Shown: one piece after another, positions 16,943 to 25,876 of the stretch
Layout: the number at the start of each line of letters is the position of its first letter
Position numbering within the stretch: position 1 is the stretch's first letter
Position numbers and translations under genes: made by a program
Assembly (NCBI RefSeq): GCF_914271545.1
Contig: NZ_CAJZAH010000004.1
Coordinates: 248,001-312,000 of the forward strand
DNA from: Cupriavidus respiraculi
GTDB taxonomy: Bacteria; Pseudomonadota; Gammaproteobacteria; Burkholderiales; Burkholderiaceae
DNA: 64,000 nucleotides
Direction of reading: 5' to 3'
Notes under the pieces: generated by a model
Seen by the model: only the letters and a program-made list of their open reading frames with translations
Databases searched by the model: none
Told to the model about the DNA's origin: nothing

Positions 16943-18973
16943 TTACTGGGCGATGACCGGATCGATCCGGCGCACGCCGCTGCGCTGCAGGGCGCCCACG
17001 TCGACGATCAGTGCCACGCTGCCGTCGCCCAGGATGGTGGCGGCGGAGATGCATGGCACCTTGCGGTAGTTGGTTTCGAGGTTCTTGAGCACCACCTGGT
17101 GCTGGCCGATCAGCTGGTCCACCAGCAGCGCGAAGCGCTTGCCTTCGGACTGCAGGATGATGGCGATGCCCTGAGTCGGCTCCTGCACGGCGTCCTCCAC
17201 GTTGAACACGCGGTGCAGCTCCAGCAGCGGCAGGTACTCGCCACGCACATGCATCACGCGCTCGGTATTGGCGGCGGTATGCACGTCCTCGGACTTGGGC
17301 TGCAGCGACTCCATCACGCAGTTCAGCGGCAGGATAAAGGTCTCGGCGCCCACGCGCACCGACATGCCATCCAGGATGGCGAGCGTCAGCGGCAGCACGA
17401 TGCGGGTGGTGGTGCCCAGCCCCGGACGCGAGCTGATCTCGACGTGGCCACCCATCTCCTGGATGTTCCGCTTGACCACGTCCATGCCGACACCGCGGCC
17501 GGACAGGTCGGTCACCGCCTCGGCGGTGGAGAAGCCCGGCGCGAAGATCAGTTGCCAGACTTCCTCGTCGCTCATGCTTTCCGATACCGGCAGGCCGTTC
17601 TGCATGGCCTTGGCCAGGATCTTGTCGCGGCGCAGGCCGCCGCCGTCGTCGCTCACCTCGATCACGATATTGCCGCCGTGATGCTGGGCGGACAGGATCA
17701 GCTGGCCCGTCGGCTCCTTGCCGGCGGCCACGCGCAGGTCCGGCGTCTCGATGCCGTGGTCCAGGCTGTTGCGCACCAGGTGGGTCAGCGGGTCGATGAT
17801 CCGCTCGATCAGGCTCTTGTCCAGTTCGGTGGCCTTGCCGAAGGTCACCAGGTCGATCTGCTTGCCGAGCTTGCCGGCCAGGTCGCGGACCAGGCGCGGG
17901 AAGCGCGAGAACACGTAGTCCATCGGCATCATGCGGATCGACATCACGGATTCCTGCAGGTCGCGGGCGTTGCGCTCCAGCTGGCCCATGCCGGAGAACA
18001 GGCGGTCGAACAGCACCGGGTCCAGCGACGAGGCGGTCTGCGCCAGCATCGACTGGGTAATCACCAGTTCGCCGACCAGGTTGATGATCTGGTCGACCTT
18101 CTCGGTCGGCACGCGGATCGAGCCGTTGTCGTGGCCCGCGGCCGCGGCGGCCGGCTTGGCCTTTTCCTTTTCCTTGGCGGGCTCTTTCGGCGCTGCGGCC
18201 GCGGCAGGCGCCGCGGCGGGCGCGGGCGCCGGTGCGGCGGCAGCCGGCGCGGGAGCCGCGGCCGGGGCGGCGGCCGGAGCGGCGCCGCCGGCCTCCACCA
18301 CGATCTGCTCGCCGTCGATCACGAAGCAGCAGACGGCGATGATGTCATCGGCGCTGCATTGCGTGGACAGCCAGATCGCGAGTTCGCCAGGGCTCTCGGC
18401 CTGGCCTGTGATCTCGCCAAGGTTGGCCAGTTCCTCGCGCAGCAACGTCTGGTCGGCCGGCGAGACGTTGAGCAGGCGCACCTTCAGGCCGCCGCCGGCT
18501 GCGGGCGCGGCGGCGGGAGCCGCTGCCGCGGGTGCCGCGACGGGGGCCGGGGCCGGAGCCGGGGGGGCCTCGCCACTGGCTTCCTGGGCCAGCTGCTGCA
18601 GGACGGCACAGATGCGTGCCATCGTCTCGGGATCGGGTTCGGTGCCGTTGCGATAGGCGTTGAGCTGGTCTTGCAACACGTCCTTGGTTTCCAGAAAGGT
18701 GTCGATGATGAACCGCGACAACGCCATTTCCCGCCGCCGTGTCCGGTCGAGCAGGTTTTCGAGCAGGTGAGTGGTCTCGGTCAGCGCAGCGAAGCCGAAG
18801 GTGGCCGCGCCGCCCTTGATGGAGTGCGCAGCGCGAAAAATCGCGTTGAGTTCTTCCGAATCCGGGGATTCGAGGTCCAGCCCGAGCAGAAGCTGCTCCA
18901 TTTCAACAAGCAGTTCCTCCGCCTCCTCGAAGAAGGTCTGGTAAAACTGCGTGATATCGATATCGACAGACAT
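16943..18973 (-). CDS. cheA: CheA, chemotaxis sensor histidine kinase
   Basis: CheA autophosphorylates and passes phosphate to CheY and CheB under receptor control. The 676-residue protein contains the P1 domain with phospho-His50 in RAAHSIKGG, a CheY-binding P2 between two Ala/Pro-rich linkers (about 135-165 and 235-285), dimerisation P3, the ATPase P4 (N box HLVRNSLDHGIE, G1 DDGGGL, G2 GRGVGMDVV) and the CheW-like P5. The linkers are low-complexity Ala-Pro-Lys. A sigma28-like promoter lies 52-79 bases upstream. Confidence 0.97.
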   Translation of the reverse strand: MSVDIDITQFYQTFFEEAEELLVEMEQLLLGLDLESPDSEELNAIFRAAHSIKGGAATFGFAALTETTHLLENLLDRTRRREMALSRFIIDTFLETKDVLQDQLNAYRNGTEPDPETMARICAVLQQLAQEASGEAPPAPAPAPVAAPAAAAPAAAPAAGGGLKVRLLNVSPADQTLLREELANLGEITGQAESPGELAIWLSTQCSADDIIAVCCFVIDGEQIVVEAGGAAPAAAPAAAPAPAAAAPAPAPAAAPAAAAAPKEPAKEKEKAKPAAAAAGHDNGSIRVPTEKVDQIINLVGELVITQSMLAQTASSLDPVLFDRLFSGMGQLERNARDLQESVMSIRMMPMDYVFSRFPRLVRDLAGKLGKQIDLVTFGKATELDKSLIERIIDPLTHLVRNSLDHGIETPDLRVAAGKEPTGQLILSAQHHGGNIVIEVSDDGGGLRRDKILAKAMQNGLPVSESMSDEEVWQLIFAPGFSTAEAVTDLSGRGVGMDVVKRNIQEMGGHVEISSRPGLGTTTRIVLPLTLAILDGMSVRVGAETFILPLNCVMESLQPKSEDVHTAANTERVMHVRGEYLPLLELHRVFNVEDAVQEPTQGIAIILQSEGKRFALLVDQLIGQHQVVLKNLETNYRKVPCISAATILGDGSVALIVDVGALQRSGVRRIDPVIAQ

Positions 18974-19024
18974 GACCGTCCTGACTCACTAGATTGCTTT
19001 GCGAAAGCCGTTGCCAGCCTCTGT

Positions 19025-19052
19025 TTATCGTCCCCGCCGTCGTCCTTATTTA
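19025..19052 (-). promoter_or_regulatory. Sigma28-like promoter upstream of cheA
   Basis: On the minus strand TAAATAAG is followed after 12 bases by GACGATAA, one mismatch from the sigma28 -10 GCCGATAA. It lies in the 216-base motB-cheA interval and would let FliA drive cheA onward independently of motAB. Confidence 0.5.
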
Positions 19053-19189
19053 GCCCTGCCTGAAAAAATGCTCAGGACTGACGCTCCGGCACCGCCCGTT
19101 GGCGGCGCGGGAGCGCGGCGAGGCGCTGCGGTCCTTCAGATGGCACCATGCCCGCGGCTTGCGCGGGCGGTGCCGGAACATGCTTTCCG

Positions 19190-20197
19190 CTACGGCCTGC
19201 CGGGGCCGAGCGCCGAAGGCGGCGTCGGCGCGGCGGGCACGGGCGGCGCCGGTGGCGCCGGCGGCGTGGCGCCGGCCAGTCCGCTTTCCATGTCGCGCGC
19301 CGCGCTACCGGCCTTGGCTTCGACCGCTACGTCGGCCGCGCTGGCGTTCTCCGCCTCGAACTTCGCCTGGGCGCGTTGGTTCAGCACCACGATGCTGATA
19401 CGGCGGTTGACCGGCGCCAGTGCGTCCTTCTTGTCCAGCGGCATCGTCGCGGCCAGGCCCAGCACGCGCAGTACCTTGCCCTCGTTCATGCCGCCGGCGA
19501 TCAGTTCCTGCCGCGAGGCGTTGGCCCGATCCGCCGACAGTTCCCAGTTGCTGTAGGTCTTCTCGCCGTTGGAATAGGTGGCCGAGTCGGTATGGCCGGA
19601 CAGGCTTACCTTGTTGGGCATCTCGTTGAGCACCGGCCCGATCTCGCGCAGGATGGTGCGCATATATGGCTCGACGGCGGCGCTGCCGGTGCGGAACATC
19701 GGCCGGTTCTTGGTATCGAGGATCTGGATGCGCAGGCCCTCGCTGGTGATATCGAGCAGCAGCTGCGGGCGGAACTGCCGCATCACCGGGTTGTTCTCGA
19801 TGACCTGCTCCAGCCGGTGCTTGAGCGCGCGCAGCCGCTCGCCCTCCTGCTGGTCGCGGCGCTTCTGCGCGGCTTCCGGATTGTCGTCGCGGGCACGCCA
19901 GACCTCGGCGTCCTTGCGGGCCGGATCGAGGCCGCCGCCCGGGATCACGCTGGACGACAGGCTGCTCTTGTCGCCGCCGGCGATCGCCACTTTCAGCGGG
20001 GTACGGAAATATTCGGCGACCTGGACCAGATCCTGGGGCGTGGACGCGCGCAGCAGCCACAGCACCAGGAAGAAGGCCATCATTGCCGTCATGAAGTCGG
20101 CGTAGGCGATCTTCCAGCTATGGTTGCCGTGCGGCTTGCTGTGGGCAGCCGCGCGCCGGACGATGATGGGGCGCGCGTTGTCGGATTGACCGGCCAT
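19190..20197 (-). CDS. motB: MotB, peptidoglycan-anchored stator protein
   Basis: MotB with MotA forms the proton-driven stator. The 335-residue protein has one N-terminal membrane segment with the proton-carrying Asp34 in WKIAYADFMTAMMAFFLVLW, and a C-terminal OmpA-like peptidoglycan-binding domain (VSLSGHTDSATYS, NWELSADRA). The last 40 residues are a Pro/Ala-rich tail that is probably disordered. It follows motA by 27 bases. Confidence 0.97.
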   Translation of the reverse strand: MAGQSDNARPIIVRRAAAHSKPHGNHSWKIAYADFMTAMMAFFLVLWLLRASTPQDLVQVAEYFRTPLKVAIAGGDKSSLSSSVIPGGGLDPARKDAEVWRARDDNPEAAQKRRDQQEGERLRALKHRLEQVIENNPVMRQFRPQLLLDITSEGLRIQILDTKNRPMFRTGSAAVEPYMRTILREIGPVLNEMPNKVSLSGHTDSATYSNGEKTYSNWELSADRANASRQELIAGGMNEGKVLRVLGLAATMPLDKKDALAPVNRRISIVVLNQRAQAKFEAENASAADVAVEAKAGSAARDMESGLAGATPPAPPAPPVPAAPTPPSALGPGRP

Positions 20198-20224
20198 GAC
20201 TCGATGCCTTGTTTGTGCCGTGGA

Positions 20225-21088
20225 TCAGGTAAGGCTCTTGACCTCGCGGACGTGATCGTCCAGCTCGAGGAACGAGGGCCGCACGCTCGAATACAGCACC
20301 TTGCGGCCGAACTCCACCGCGACCAGCGGGGCGTAGCCGTTCAGCGAGGCCAGCAGCGTCACCTTGATGCACTCGTACATCTTCACGTTCTCGGCCACCT
20401 GGTGCTCGACACGCGAGGCGAGCGGCGAGATGAAGCCATAGGCGAGCAGAATGCCGAGGAAGGTGCCGACCAGCGCGTGGGCGATCAGCGCGCCCAGCAC
20501 GGCGGGAGGCAGGTCGGCCGAGGCGAGCGCGTGGACCACGCCCATCACCGCGGCGACGATGCCGAACGCGGGCAGGCCGTCGCCGACGCGCGACAGGGCG
20601 TGCGCGGGAATCTCGGCTTCGTGGCGGAAGGTCTCGATCTCGTGGTCCATCAGGGCCTCGATCTCGAAGGCATTCATATTGCCGTTGACCATCATCCGCA
20701 GATAGTCGGTGAGGAATTCCATCATGGCCGGGTCGGCCAGGATGCGGGGATATTGGCTGAAGACGCTGCTCGCCGCGGGATCGGCGATTTCCTTTTCGAG
20801 GAACAGGATGCCCTCGCGGCGCGCCTTGGACAGCAGCACGTAGAGCAAGGCCATGACTTCCATGTACAGCGCCTTGTTGTACTTGCTGCCACGGAACAGC
20901 TTGGGCAGCGCGCGCATGGTGGCCTTGATGGCCTTGCCGCTGTTCGCGCTGATAAACGCGCCCACCGCAGCGCCGCCGATGATCACCAGCTCTGCCGGTT
21001 GGTAAAGCGCACCCATGTGGCCGCCGGTCATGGCATAACCGCCAAGCACCGCCGCCACCACGACGACATAGCCGATAACTACTAGCAC
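20225..21088 (-). CDS. motA: MotA, flagellar stator proton-channel protein
   Basis: MotA forms the proton channel with MotB and pushes on the rotor. I start it at GTG 21088, which gives MLVVIGYVVVVAAVLGGYAM, the family N-terminus, with GGGGA seven bases upstream; the open frame upstream to 21124 is not conserved. The 287-residue length matches MotA. Four membrane segments are visible (about 2-20, 30-50, 170-190, 200-225), with the large cytoplasmic loop between TM2 and TM3 carrying the charged residues that contact FliG. Confidence 0.96.
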   Translation of the reverse strand: MLVVIGYVVVVAAVLGGYAMTGGHMGALYQPAELVIIGGAAVGAFISANSGKAIKATMRALPKLFRGSKYNKALYMEVMALLYVLLSKARREGILFLEKEIADPAASSVFSQYPRILADPAMMEFLTDYLRMMVNGNMNAFEIEALMDHEIETFRHEAEIPAHALSRVGDGLPAFGIVAAVMGVVHALASADLPPAVLGALIAHALVGTFLGILLAYGFISPLASRVEHQVAENVKMYECIKVTLLASLNGYAPLVAVEFGRKVLYSSVRPSFLELDDHVREVKSLT

Positions 21089-21203
21089 GATCGAATCCCC
21101 GTCTGAAAAACACGCGTCAGGCACGCACGAGCCCGCCTGCCGGGGCGAACGGCATCCCGTCCTCCCTTGCAGGGCTCGCCTGCCGCGCAGGTGCCGCCGG
21201 TAT

Positions 21204-21779
21204 TCAGGCGGCGACTTGCGCGGGCGCGGCGTCTTTCGAGAGCTTCTTTACCTTGCCAGCGCGCGACGGCGGACGGCACAGACTGCATACGAAGTTCGCA
21301 TGCGGTTCGTAAGCGTGCGTCACGAACTGTCCGCCGCAACACGTGCAGCAGGAAAGCTGCAGCATATTGCTCTCGAAGAACCTTACTAACGTCCATGCGC
21401 GGGTGAAACTTAAGACAATTTCACCGCCGAGCAGGGAGACGTGCTCGAGGTAGAGGCGATAGCTGGCGACCACCGCGCGAATACCGGCCGTCTCGCCCTG
21501 CTGGACCATGAACTGATAGGCCGAGAAGAACAGCGACGAATGGATATTCGGCAGCCAGGTGGTGAACCAGTCCGTCGAGAAGGGGAGCATGCCCTTGGGC
21601 GGCGATACGCCCCGCAGCTCCTTGTACAGGCGGATCAGCCGGTCGCGCGAGAGGGTGGTCTCGGTTTCGAGCACCTGCAGGCGCGCGCCGAGCCCGATCA
21701 GCTCGATGGCGAGCTGCGTCTGGCTGGCGTCCTGCAGGACGCTCTTGCGATTCGGGACGGGGGTGGCCGTGGTGCTCAT
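21204..21779 (-). CDS. flhC: FlhC, subunit of the flagellar master activator FlhD4C2
   Basis: FlhC with FlhD activates class II flagellar promoters with sigma70. The 191-residue protein starts at ATG 21779 and matches the family's length. It ends in the zinc-binding region with Cys residues in [16 protein letters not shown] and CSLCRPP. It follows flhD by 26 bases. Its candidate target sites in this window are upstream of flhB and flhF. Confidence 0.97.
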   Translation of the reverse strand: MSTTATPVPNRKSVLQDASQTQLAIELIGLGARLQVLETETTLSRDRLIRLYKELRGVSPPKGMLPFSTDWFTTWLPNIHSSLFFSAYQFMVQQGETAGIRAVVASYRLYLEHVSLLGGEIVLSFTRAWTLVRFFESNMLQLSCCTCCGGQFVTHAYEPHANFVCSLCRPPSRAGKVKKLSKDAAPAQVAA

Positions 21780-21805
21780 GGCCGCTTGGGCTTGGAGCAG
21801 TGCGG

Positions 21806-22123
21806 TCAATTGAGCGACTCCACCGGTTGCCTGGCCAACAGGATCGCAGCGTGGATCTGCTGCATGTCGTGGCTCTTCGCGGTATGGGTCAGCGTCGACA
21901 GCAACGCGTGATCGTCGAACCGGAAGCGGCACAGGACCATGTTGGAGGCTGCCAGCTTGACCAGCTGGGCAGGCGTGAGCTTGGCGAGGATGTCGGCAAT
22001 TTCCTTGCTGACGCCAAGACGGAACATCGCTTCGAGATGATTTTCGCGAACCAGACGTTGCGCGAGCAGCAGATAGGCGAGATTGACCTCCCTGATCTCC
22101 TGCAGAACTTCACTGCTTTCCAA
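21806..22123 (-). CDS. flhD: FlhD, subunit of the flagellar master activator FlhD4C2
   Basis: The 105-residue protein shows the FlhD pattern ([51 protein letters not shown]). FlhD has no DNA-binding domain of its own and acts through FlhC. It is the first gene of the flhDC-motAB block. The 535-base interval upstream (22124-22658) is unusually long and holds repeated GTTAC elements and a GC-rich hairpin, so regulation of this master operon probably acts there. Confidence 0.96.
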   Translation of the reverse strand: MESSEVLQEIREVNLAYLLLAQRLVRENHLEAMFRLGVSKEIADILAKLTPAQLVKLAASNMVLCRFRFDDHALLSTLTHTAKSHDMQQIHAAILLARQPVESLN

Positions 22124-22658
22124 TTTATCCCCGCTACCAATAGCCCTTTCGCTCGCTTGTCCAGCGCTTACCTGCGGAAAACCGCCGGCGACCGGATCGT
22201 TGAAATGCTTGCGAATGGGTAAAACCTAAACTTCAGGAACTACGCTTGATCCACTTTGTGTCCCGCCGCACCGACCTGAAACGTTACAAGTGTTACGGAA
22301 TGTAAGTGGATGGGTTGTTTTATATCGGGAATTGACCGGCCCTGCCAATCCCTACTTTCGTAGGGGGTATATAAATGTCGCAGGAAACATACATGAAGCG
22401 ACGCACAACATACTTTTGACACGGTAAACCGGGGCTTTCCGGGCGATTCTTCGCGTAAACACCGAGCCGCAAAGAGGTCCGCCGCAACGTTGCGTGGAGG
22501 GTCGAAACGGCACACGCACCCCCATTTCGGGGGTGCGCCCCGAAGCAAGGTCGCCGGTTATTGTTACGGATTTTGTAACGGCTCTCGGCTGACTTGTAAC
22601 GACGGTCGTTACAAGTTCGTTACGAATCTTGTTACAAGGCCGTTACGTGCCTCGTTCA
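22124..22658. promoter_or_regulatory. Long upstream region of flhDC with GTTAC array and hairpin
   Basis: This gene-free interval contains a perfect 9-bp hairpin, CGCACCCCC and GGGGGTGCG around a 5-base loop (22515-22537), two GTTAC elements at 22283-22296, and a dense GTTAC/GTAAC array at 22563-22646. The segment 22305-22470 is comparatively AT-rich. An open frame at 22240-22548 has no coding character. I could not fix a single promoter for flhD. Confidence 0.6.
22563..22646. repeat. GTTAC/GTAAC array, probable regulator-binding cluster
   Basis: Seven copies of GTTAC or its complement GTAAC occur in 84 bases (starting at 22563, 22575, 22596, 22608, 22619, 22631, 22642), several spaced 11-12 bases apart, about one helical turn. 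The central part 22593-22615 is a 23-base palindrome with arms CTTGTAACGAC, and most copies extend to TTGTTAC or CGTTAC. Two more copies lie nearer flhD. This looks like an operator cluster, but the protein is unknown. Confidence 0.6.
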
Positions 22659-23393
22659 TCACGCCGAGAACACTTTCCGCAGCCAGGCCGCGATGCGTGC
22701 GAACACGTCGTCCGGCTGATCGCGGAACAATTGCGGCCGCGCGTGCTCGACCTGCTCCATAACGCGTGAGGCCTCCTCGGCGCTGACACTGCCGTATTCG
22801 AGCGCCAGCGCCAGGACGGCGCGCAACTCGCCGAGCTTGCGCAACGCGCCCGGGATGCCGGTTTCGGTCTGCACCGCGTACATCAGGTCGTAGGCGCGCG
22901 CCCGCAGGCTGTCCGCCAGGCGCCAGGCCGGCGTCTGCATCTGCTCCTCGATGGTGCGGATATCGATCGCGGTGGCGGCGATCTGGGCCGCCAGGCTGTC
23001 GGCGAGGCTGGGGTCCACGCCGGCCTGCTCCAGCATCTCCACGGCCCATTCCCGGGCGTGGGCAAGGCGCTCCTGTGGCGGCCATTCGGAGCGCACCGCC
23101 AGCCCGAAGCCGAAGCGCGGGGCGTCGCGCATCAGGTTCACCATGGCGTTGGGCAGTTGCTTCTCGAACACCCGCTTGGCCCAGGCGTACTCGCCGCCGG
23201 ACAGCATCCGCGACACGGCGCGTTCGGTCAGCGGTCCCTCATGGTGCAACACGCGCGCACGCAGAAAGTCCTCGAAGGCCGGAGGCTCGAACTGGCTGTC
23301 CAGACCGGTCGACAGGCGCACGAAGTGGTCGAACTCGCCGCGTAGCTTGTCCGCTGCGTCCTTGGGCAGGTGGAAGGTGATCTGGGTGGTCAT
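22659..23393 (-). CDS. Unrecognised soluble protein upstream of flhDC
   Basis: I do not recognise this 244-residue protein. It has no signal peptide or clear membrane segment and is predicted mostly helical, with Arg/Glu/Ala-rich stretches. It begins TTQITFHLPKDAADKLRGEF and ends FARIAAWLRKVFSA. The start overlaps the stop of the preceding gene by four bases (ATGA), so the two are coupled and likely follow the MCP gene in one operon. Context suggests a role linked to motility or receptor signalling, which is only inference. Confidence 0.7.
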   Translation of the reverse strand: MTTQITFHLPKDAADKLRGEFDHFVRLSTGLDSQFEPPAFEDFLRARVLHHEGPLTERAVSRMLSGGEYAWAKRVFEKQLPNAMVNLMRDAPRFGFGLAVRSEWPPQERLAHAREWAVEMLEQAGVDPSLADSLAAQIAATAIDIRTIEEQMQTPAWRLADSLRARAYDLMYAVQTETGIPGALRKLGELRAVLALALEYGSVSAEEASRVMEQVEHARPQLFRDQPDDVFARIAAWLRKVFSA

Positions 23394-23890
23394 GGTGGAT
23401 CTTGTCGATGGCGGGGCGCGGTGGGCGTCAGGGCCGGAGCGGGCATCCGCGCCAGGCCCGCCTCCATCCGGAGGATGCGGCGCGAAAGGTCGGCCCGGAC
23501 CTCCCGCAGAAAGTGAATCTCACGCCATAGGACGACGGCTTCCGCCCGCGCATCCGGGTCGGCCGCCGCGGGCCCGGCGCCATCCGTCGGCGGCGCGTGG
23601 CGCAGCCGGCGCAATTCGCTCGCCGCCGCGGCCGCGTGCTGTTGCCGCAGTCCGCTCAGCGTCATCGCGATCAGCGCAGGGCTGGCGCGTGCCAGGTTGC
23701 GCTGCAACGCCGCCTCGAGCAGCGGCCTGACGGGCGCGACGGCGTCGCCTTGGCGCCGCAGCGCGTTTAGAAGCTGGGCTTCGAGGCCAAGCAGCTCGGC
23801 CTCCGCGCAATCGAAACGCTCGCCCACCAGCAGCGTGGCGCGGTCCGCCGCGGCAATGCCACTTCCGGTGCTGTCGTCACGCCCCGTCAT
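23390..23890 (-). CDS. Unrecognised helical protein downstream of an MCP gene
   Basis: The 166-residue product is not recognised. It is Ala/Arg/Leu-rich, with long predicted helices (FDCAEAELLGLEAQLLNAL, and VVLWREIHFLREVRADLSRR near 120) that could form a coiled coil, and a Pro-rich C-terminus. It lies 67 bases after the MCP gene and overlaps the next gene by four bases. It may be a small accessory to the receptor or to the partner gene. Confidence 0.65.
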   Translation of the reverse strand: MTGRDDSTGSGIAAADRATLLVGERFDCAEAELLGLEAQLLNALRRQGDAVAPVRPLLEAALQRNLARASPALIAMTLSGLRQQHAAAAASELRRLRHAPPTDGAGPAAADPDARAEAVVLWREIHFLREVRADLSRRILRMEAGLARMPAPALTPTAPRHRQDPP

Positions 23891-23957
23891 GATCGGATGC
23901 CTCTGCCACCGGCACCGCCGGCATCGCCGGATGCCGCGGTGCCGGCCGGCTCAGGGC

Positions 23958-25742
23958 TCAGAACGCGCTCCAGTCGCCGTTGTCGGCACCGGCGGTGGCC
24001 GCCGCGGGGCGGCTTGCGGCGGCGCGCGGGGCGGGCGCCGGACGGGCGGCCGGGGCCGGCGCAGGCTCGACGTCGTGATCTTCGTCAGCCGCCTCGGCCA
24101 CTGGGGCCTCGAGCTGGGCAAATGCCTCGCTGCGGCCCGCCGAACCCTGGAAGCCGCCGAAGCTCTCGGCGTGCGCAAGGCGGAAATGCGCGATCGAGGC
24201 CTGCAGTCGGGCTGCCTGGTCCTCCAGCGAGCCGGCCGCGGCGGCAGCCTGCTCGACCAGCGCCGCGTTCTGCTGCGTCACCTCGTCCATCTGCGCCACC
24301 GCCTGGTTCACCTGCTCGATGCCCGAGCTCTGCTCGGCCGAGGCCGCGCTGATCTCGCCCATGATGTCCGTCACGCGCTTGACCGCCTGCACGATCTCGT
24401 CCATCGTCTTGCCCGCCTGGCCCACCAGCGCCGAGCCGTTGTCCACGCGCTCGACCGTATCGCCGATCAGGCCCTTGATTTCCTTGGCCGCGTTCGCGCT
24501 GCGCTGCGCCAGGCTGCGCACCTCGCCGGCCACCACCGCGAAGCCGCGGCCCTGCTCGCCGGCACGCGCCGCTTCCACCGCCGCGTTCAGCGCCAGGATG
24601 TTCGTCTGGAACGCAATGCCCTCGATCACCCCGATGATGTCGACGATCTTCTTCGAGGCGCCGTTGATCTCGTCCATGGTCTGCACCACGCGACCCACCA
24701 CCTCGCCGCCCTTGACCGCGGTCTCCGAGGCGTTGGCCGCCAGCCCGCTGGCCTGGCGCGCGTTGTCCGCGTTCTGGCGCACCGTGCTGGTCAGCTCCTC
24801 CATGCTCGAGGCGGTCTCTTCCAGCGACGCCGCCTGCTGCTCCGTGCGCTGCGACAGGTCGTTGTTGCCCGCCGCGATTTCGCGCGAAGCCGAGGCGATC
24901 GATTCGGCGGAGTCCTTGAAGCCGTGGACCATCTGCGACAGCTGCTGCTGCATCTGGCGCATCGCGTACAGCAGGCTGCCCTGGTCGCCGGCGCGCAGCT
25001 TCACGTCCGAGGAGAAATCCCCACCGGCGATGCGCGCCGCGATACCGGCCGCGTAGGCCGGCTCGCCGCCCAGCTGGCGCGACAGCGCGCGGGCGATGAA
25101 CAGCCCGAGCAGGATCGACAGCGCCACGCCGCCGACCACCAGGCCGAGCATCCACAGGCGCGAGCCCTCATAGACCGAGCGCGCCTCTTCCATATTGCCC
25201 TTGGCGCGGGCGTCCAGGCCCTTGACCATCGCGAACATGACCTCTTCCAGCGCGCGGCTTGCCTTGAGCAGGTCGGTGCTTTCCGTAAACACTGTGCTCT
25301 CGAACTGCGAGGTATCCAGCGGCTGCTTCGAGACCAGTTCCACGTACTTGTTCATGCGGTCGCGGTAGGCCGGCATCAGCGCATCGAACTGCTTGACCAG
25401 CGCCTGGCCCTCTTCGGTCTTGAAGGCATCGCGCGCGTGCTTCATGCGCTCGTCCACCATGCCCAGCGACTTTTCGATCTGCGCCTTCTCGGTGGCGCGC
25501 TCACCCATCGTCGAGGCCGACAACAGGCCGATCTGCGACCGGCTGGAGTAGACCAGGTTCACGTTGCCGTCCTGCACGGCCTTCAGGGCCTGCAGATCCT
25601 CGTGGTAGATCGTGCTGGTCCACTCCGTCATGCGCCCCATGTTGATGACGCCGAGCAGGCCCATCACAAGACCGATGAGCGACACGATCAGGAAGCCGGC
25701 GACCAGCCGGGTCGTGACTCGCAGTTGATTGAACCATTGCAT
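23958..25742 (-). CDS. Methyl-accepting chemotaxis protein with four-helix-bundle sensor and DWSAF tail
   Basis: This 594-residue transmembrane receptor starts at ATG 25742 ([17 protein letters not shown]). It has TM1 (about 12-34), a periplasmic helical sensor of about 155 residues, TM2 (about 190-212), a HAMP domain and the long signalling coiled coil with the tip [20 protein letters not shown] and [19 protein letters not shown]. It ends in a Pro/Ala linker and DWSAF, which fits the xWxxF tether for CheR/CheB. About 660 bp of its signalling domain is nearly identical in DNA to the next receptor gene. The ligand cannot be told from sequence. Confidence 0.93.
   Translation of the reverse strand: MQWFNQLRVTTRLVAGFLIVSLIGLVMGLLGVINMGRMTEWTSTIYHEDLQALKAVQDGNVNLVYSSRSQIGLLSASTMGERATEKAQIEKSLGMVDERMKHARDAFKTEEGQALVKQFDALMPAYRDRMNKYVELVSKQPLDTSQFESTVFTESTDLLKASRALEEVMFAMVKGLDARAKGNMEEARSVYEGSRLWMLGLVVGGVALSILLGLFIARALSRQLGGEPAYAAGIAARIAGGDFSSDVKLRAGDQGSLLYAMRQMQQQLSQMVHGFKDSAESIASASREIAAGNNDLSQRTEQQAASLEETASSMEELTSTVRQNADNARQASGLAANASETAVKGGEVVGRVVQTMDEINGASKKIVDIIGVIEGIAFQTNILALNAAVEAARAGEQGRGFAVVAGEVRSLAQRSANAAKEIKGLIGDTVERVDNGSALVGQAGKTMDEIVQAVKRVTDIMGEISAASAEQSSGIEQVNQAVAQMDEVTQQNAALVEQAAAAAGSLEDQAARLQASIAHFRLAHAESFGGFQGSAGRSEAFAQLEAPVAEAADEDHDVEPAPAPAARPAPAPRAAASRPAAATAGADNGDWSAF
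24217..24877 (-). repeat. Direct repeat shared with 25998-26658 (MCP signalling domain)
   Basis: About 661 bp covering the kinase-control part of this receptor is almost identical in DNA to the same part of the neighbouring Aer-like gene, offset 1781 bases. The flanking sensor-coding DNA is unrelated, so the match reflects recent conversion or partial duplication. Confidence 0.9.
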
Positions 25743-25876
25743 GAGAACTACCTCTTCTTCTGGATGACGGATCGAGCCTCGCCGCGCCGTCGCCATCGGG
25801 ATGACGGCGCACGCGACTCGGCGGGTTTATCTTGTCGTTCGTTATCGTTGCTGCTGCAGCGGAGTCAGCCTGCGCG

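Noticed and set aside
22240-22548. A 102-codon open frame upstream of flhD
   Set aside because: It lies in the control region, spans a hairpin and AT-rich DNA, and has no ribosome site or coding pattern.
25742-25860. A sigma28 promoter before the MCP at 23958
   Set aside because: TAAACCCG and GCCGTCAT occur upstream on the minus strand but are two bases too far apart and the -10 is weak.
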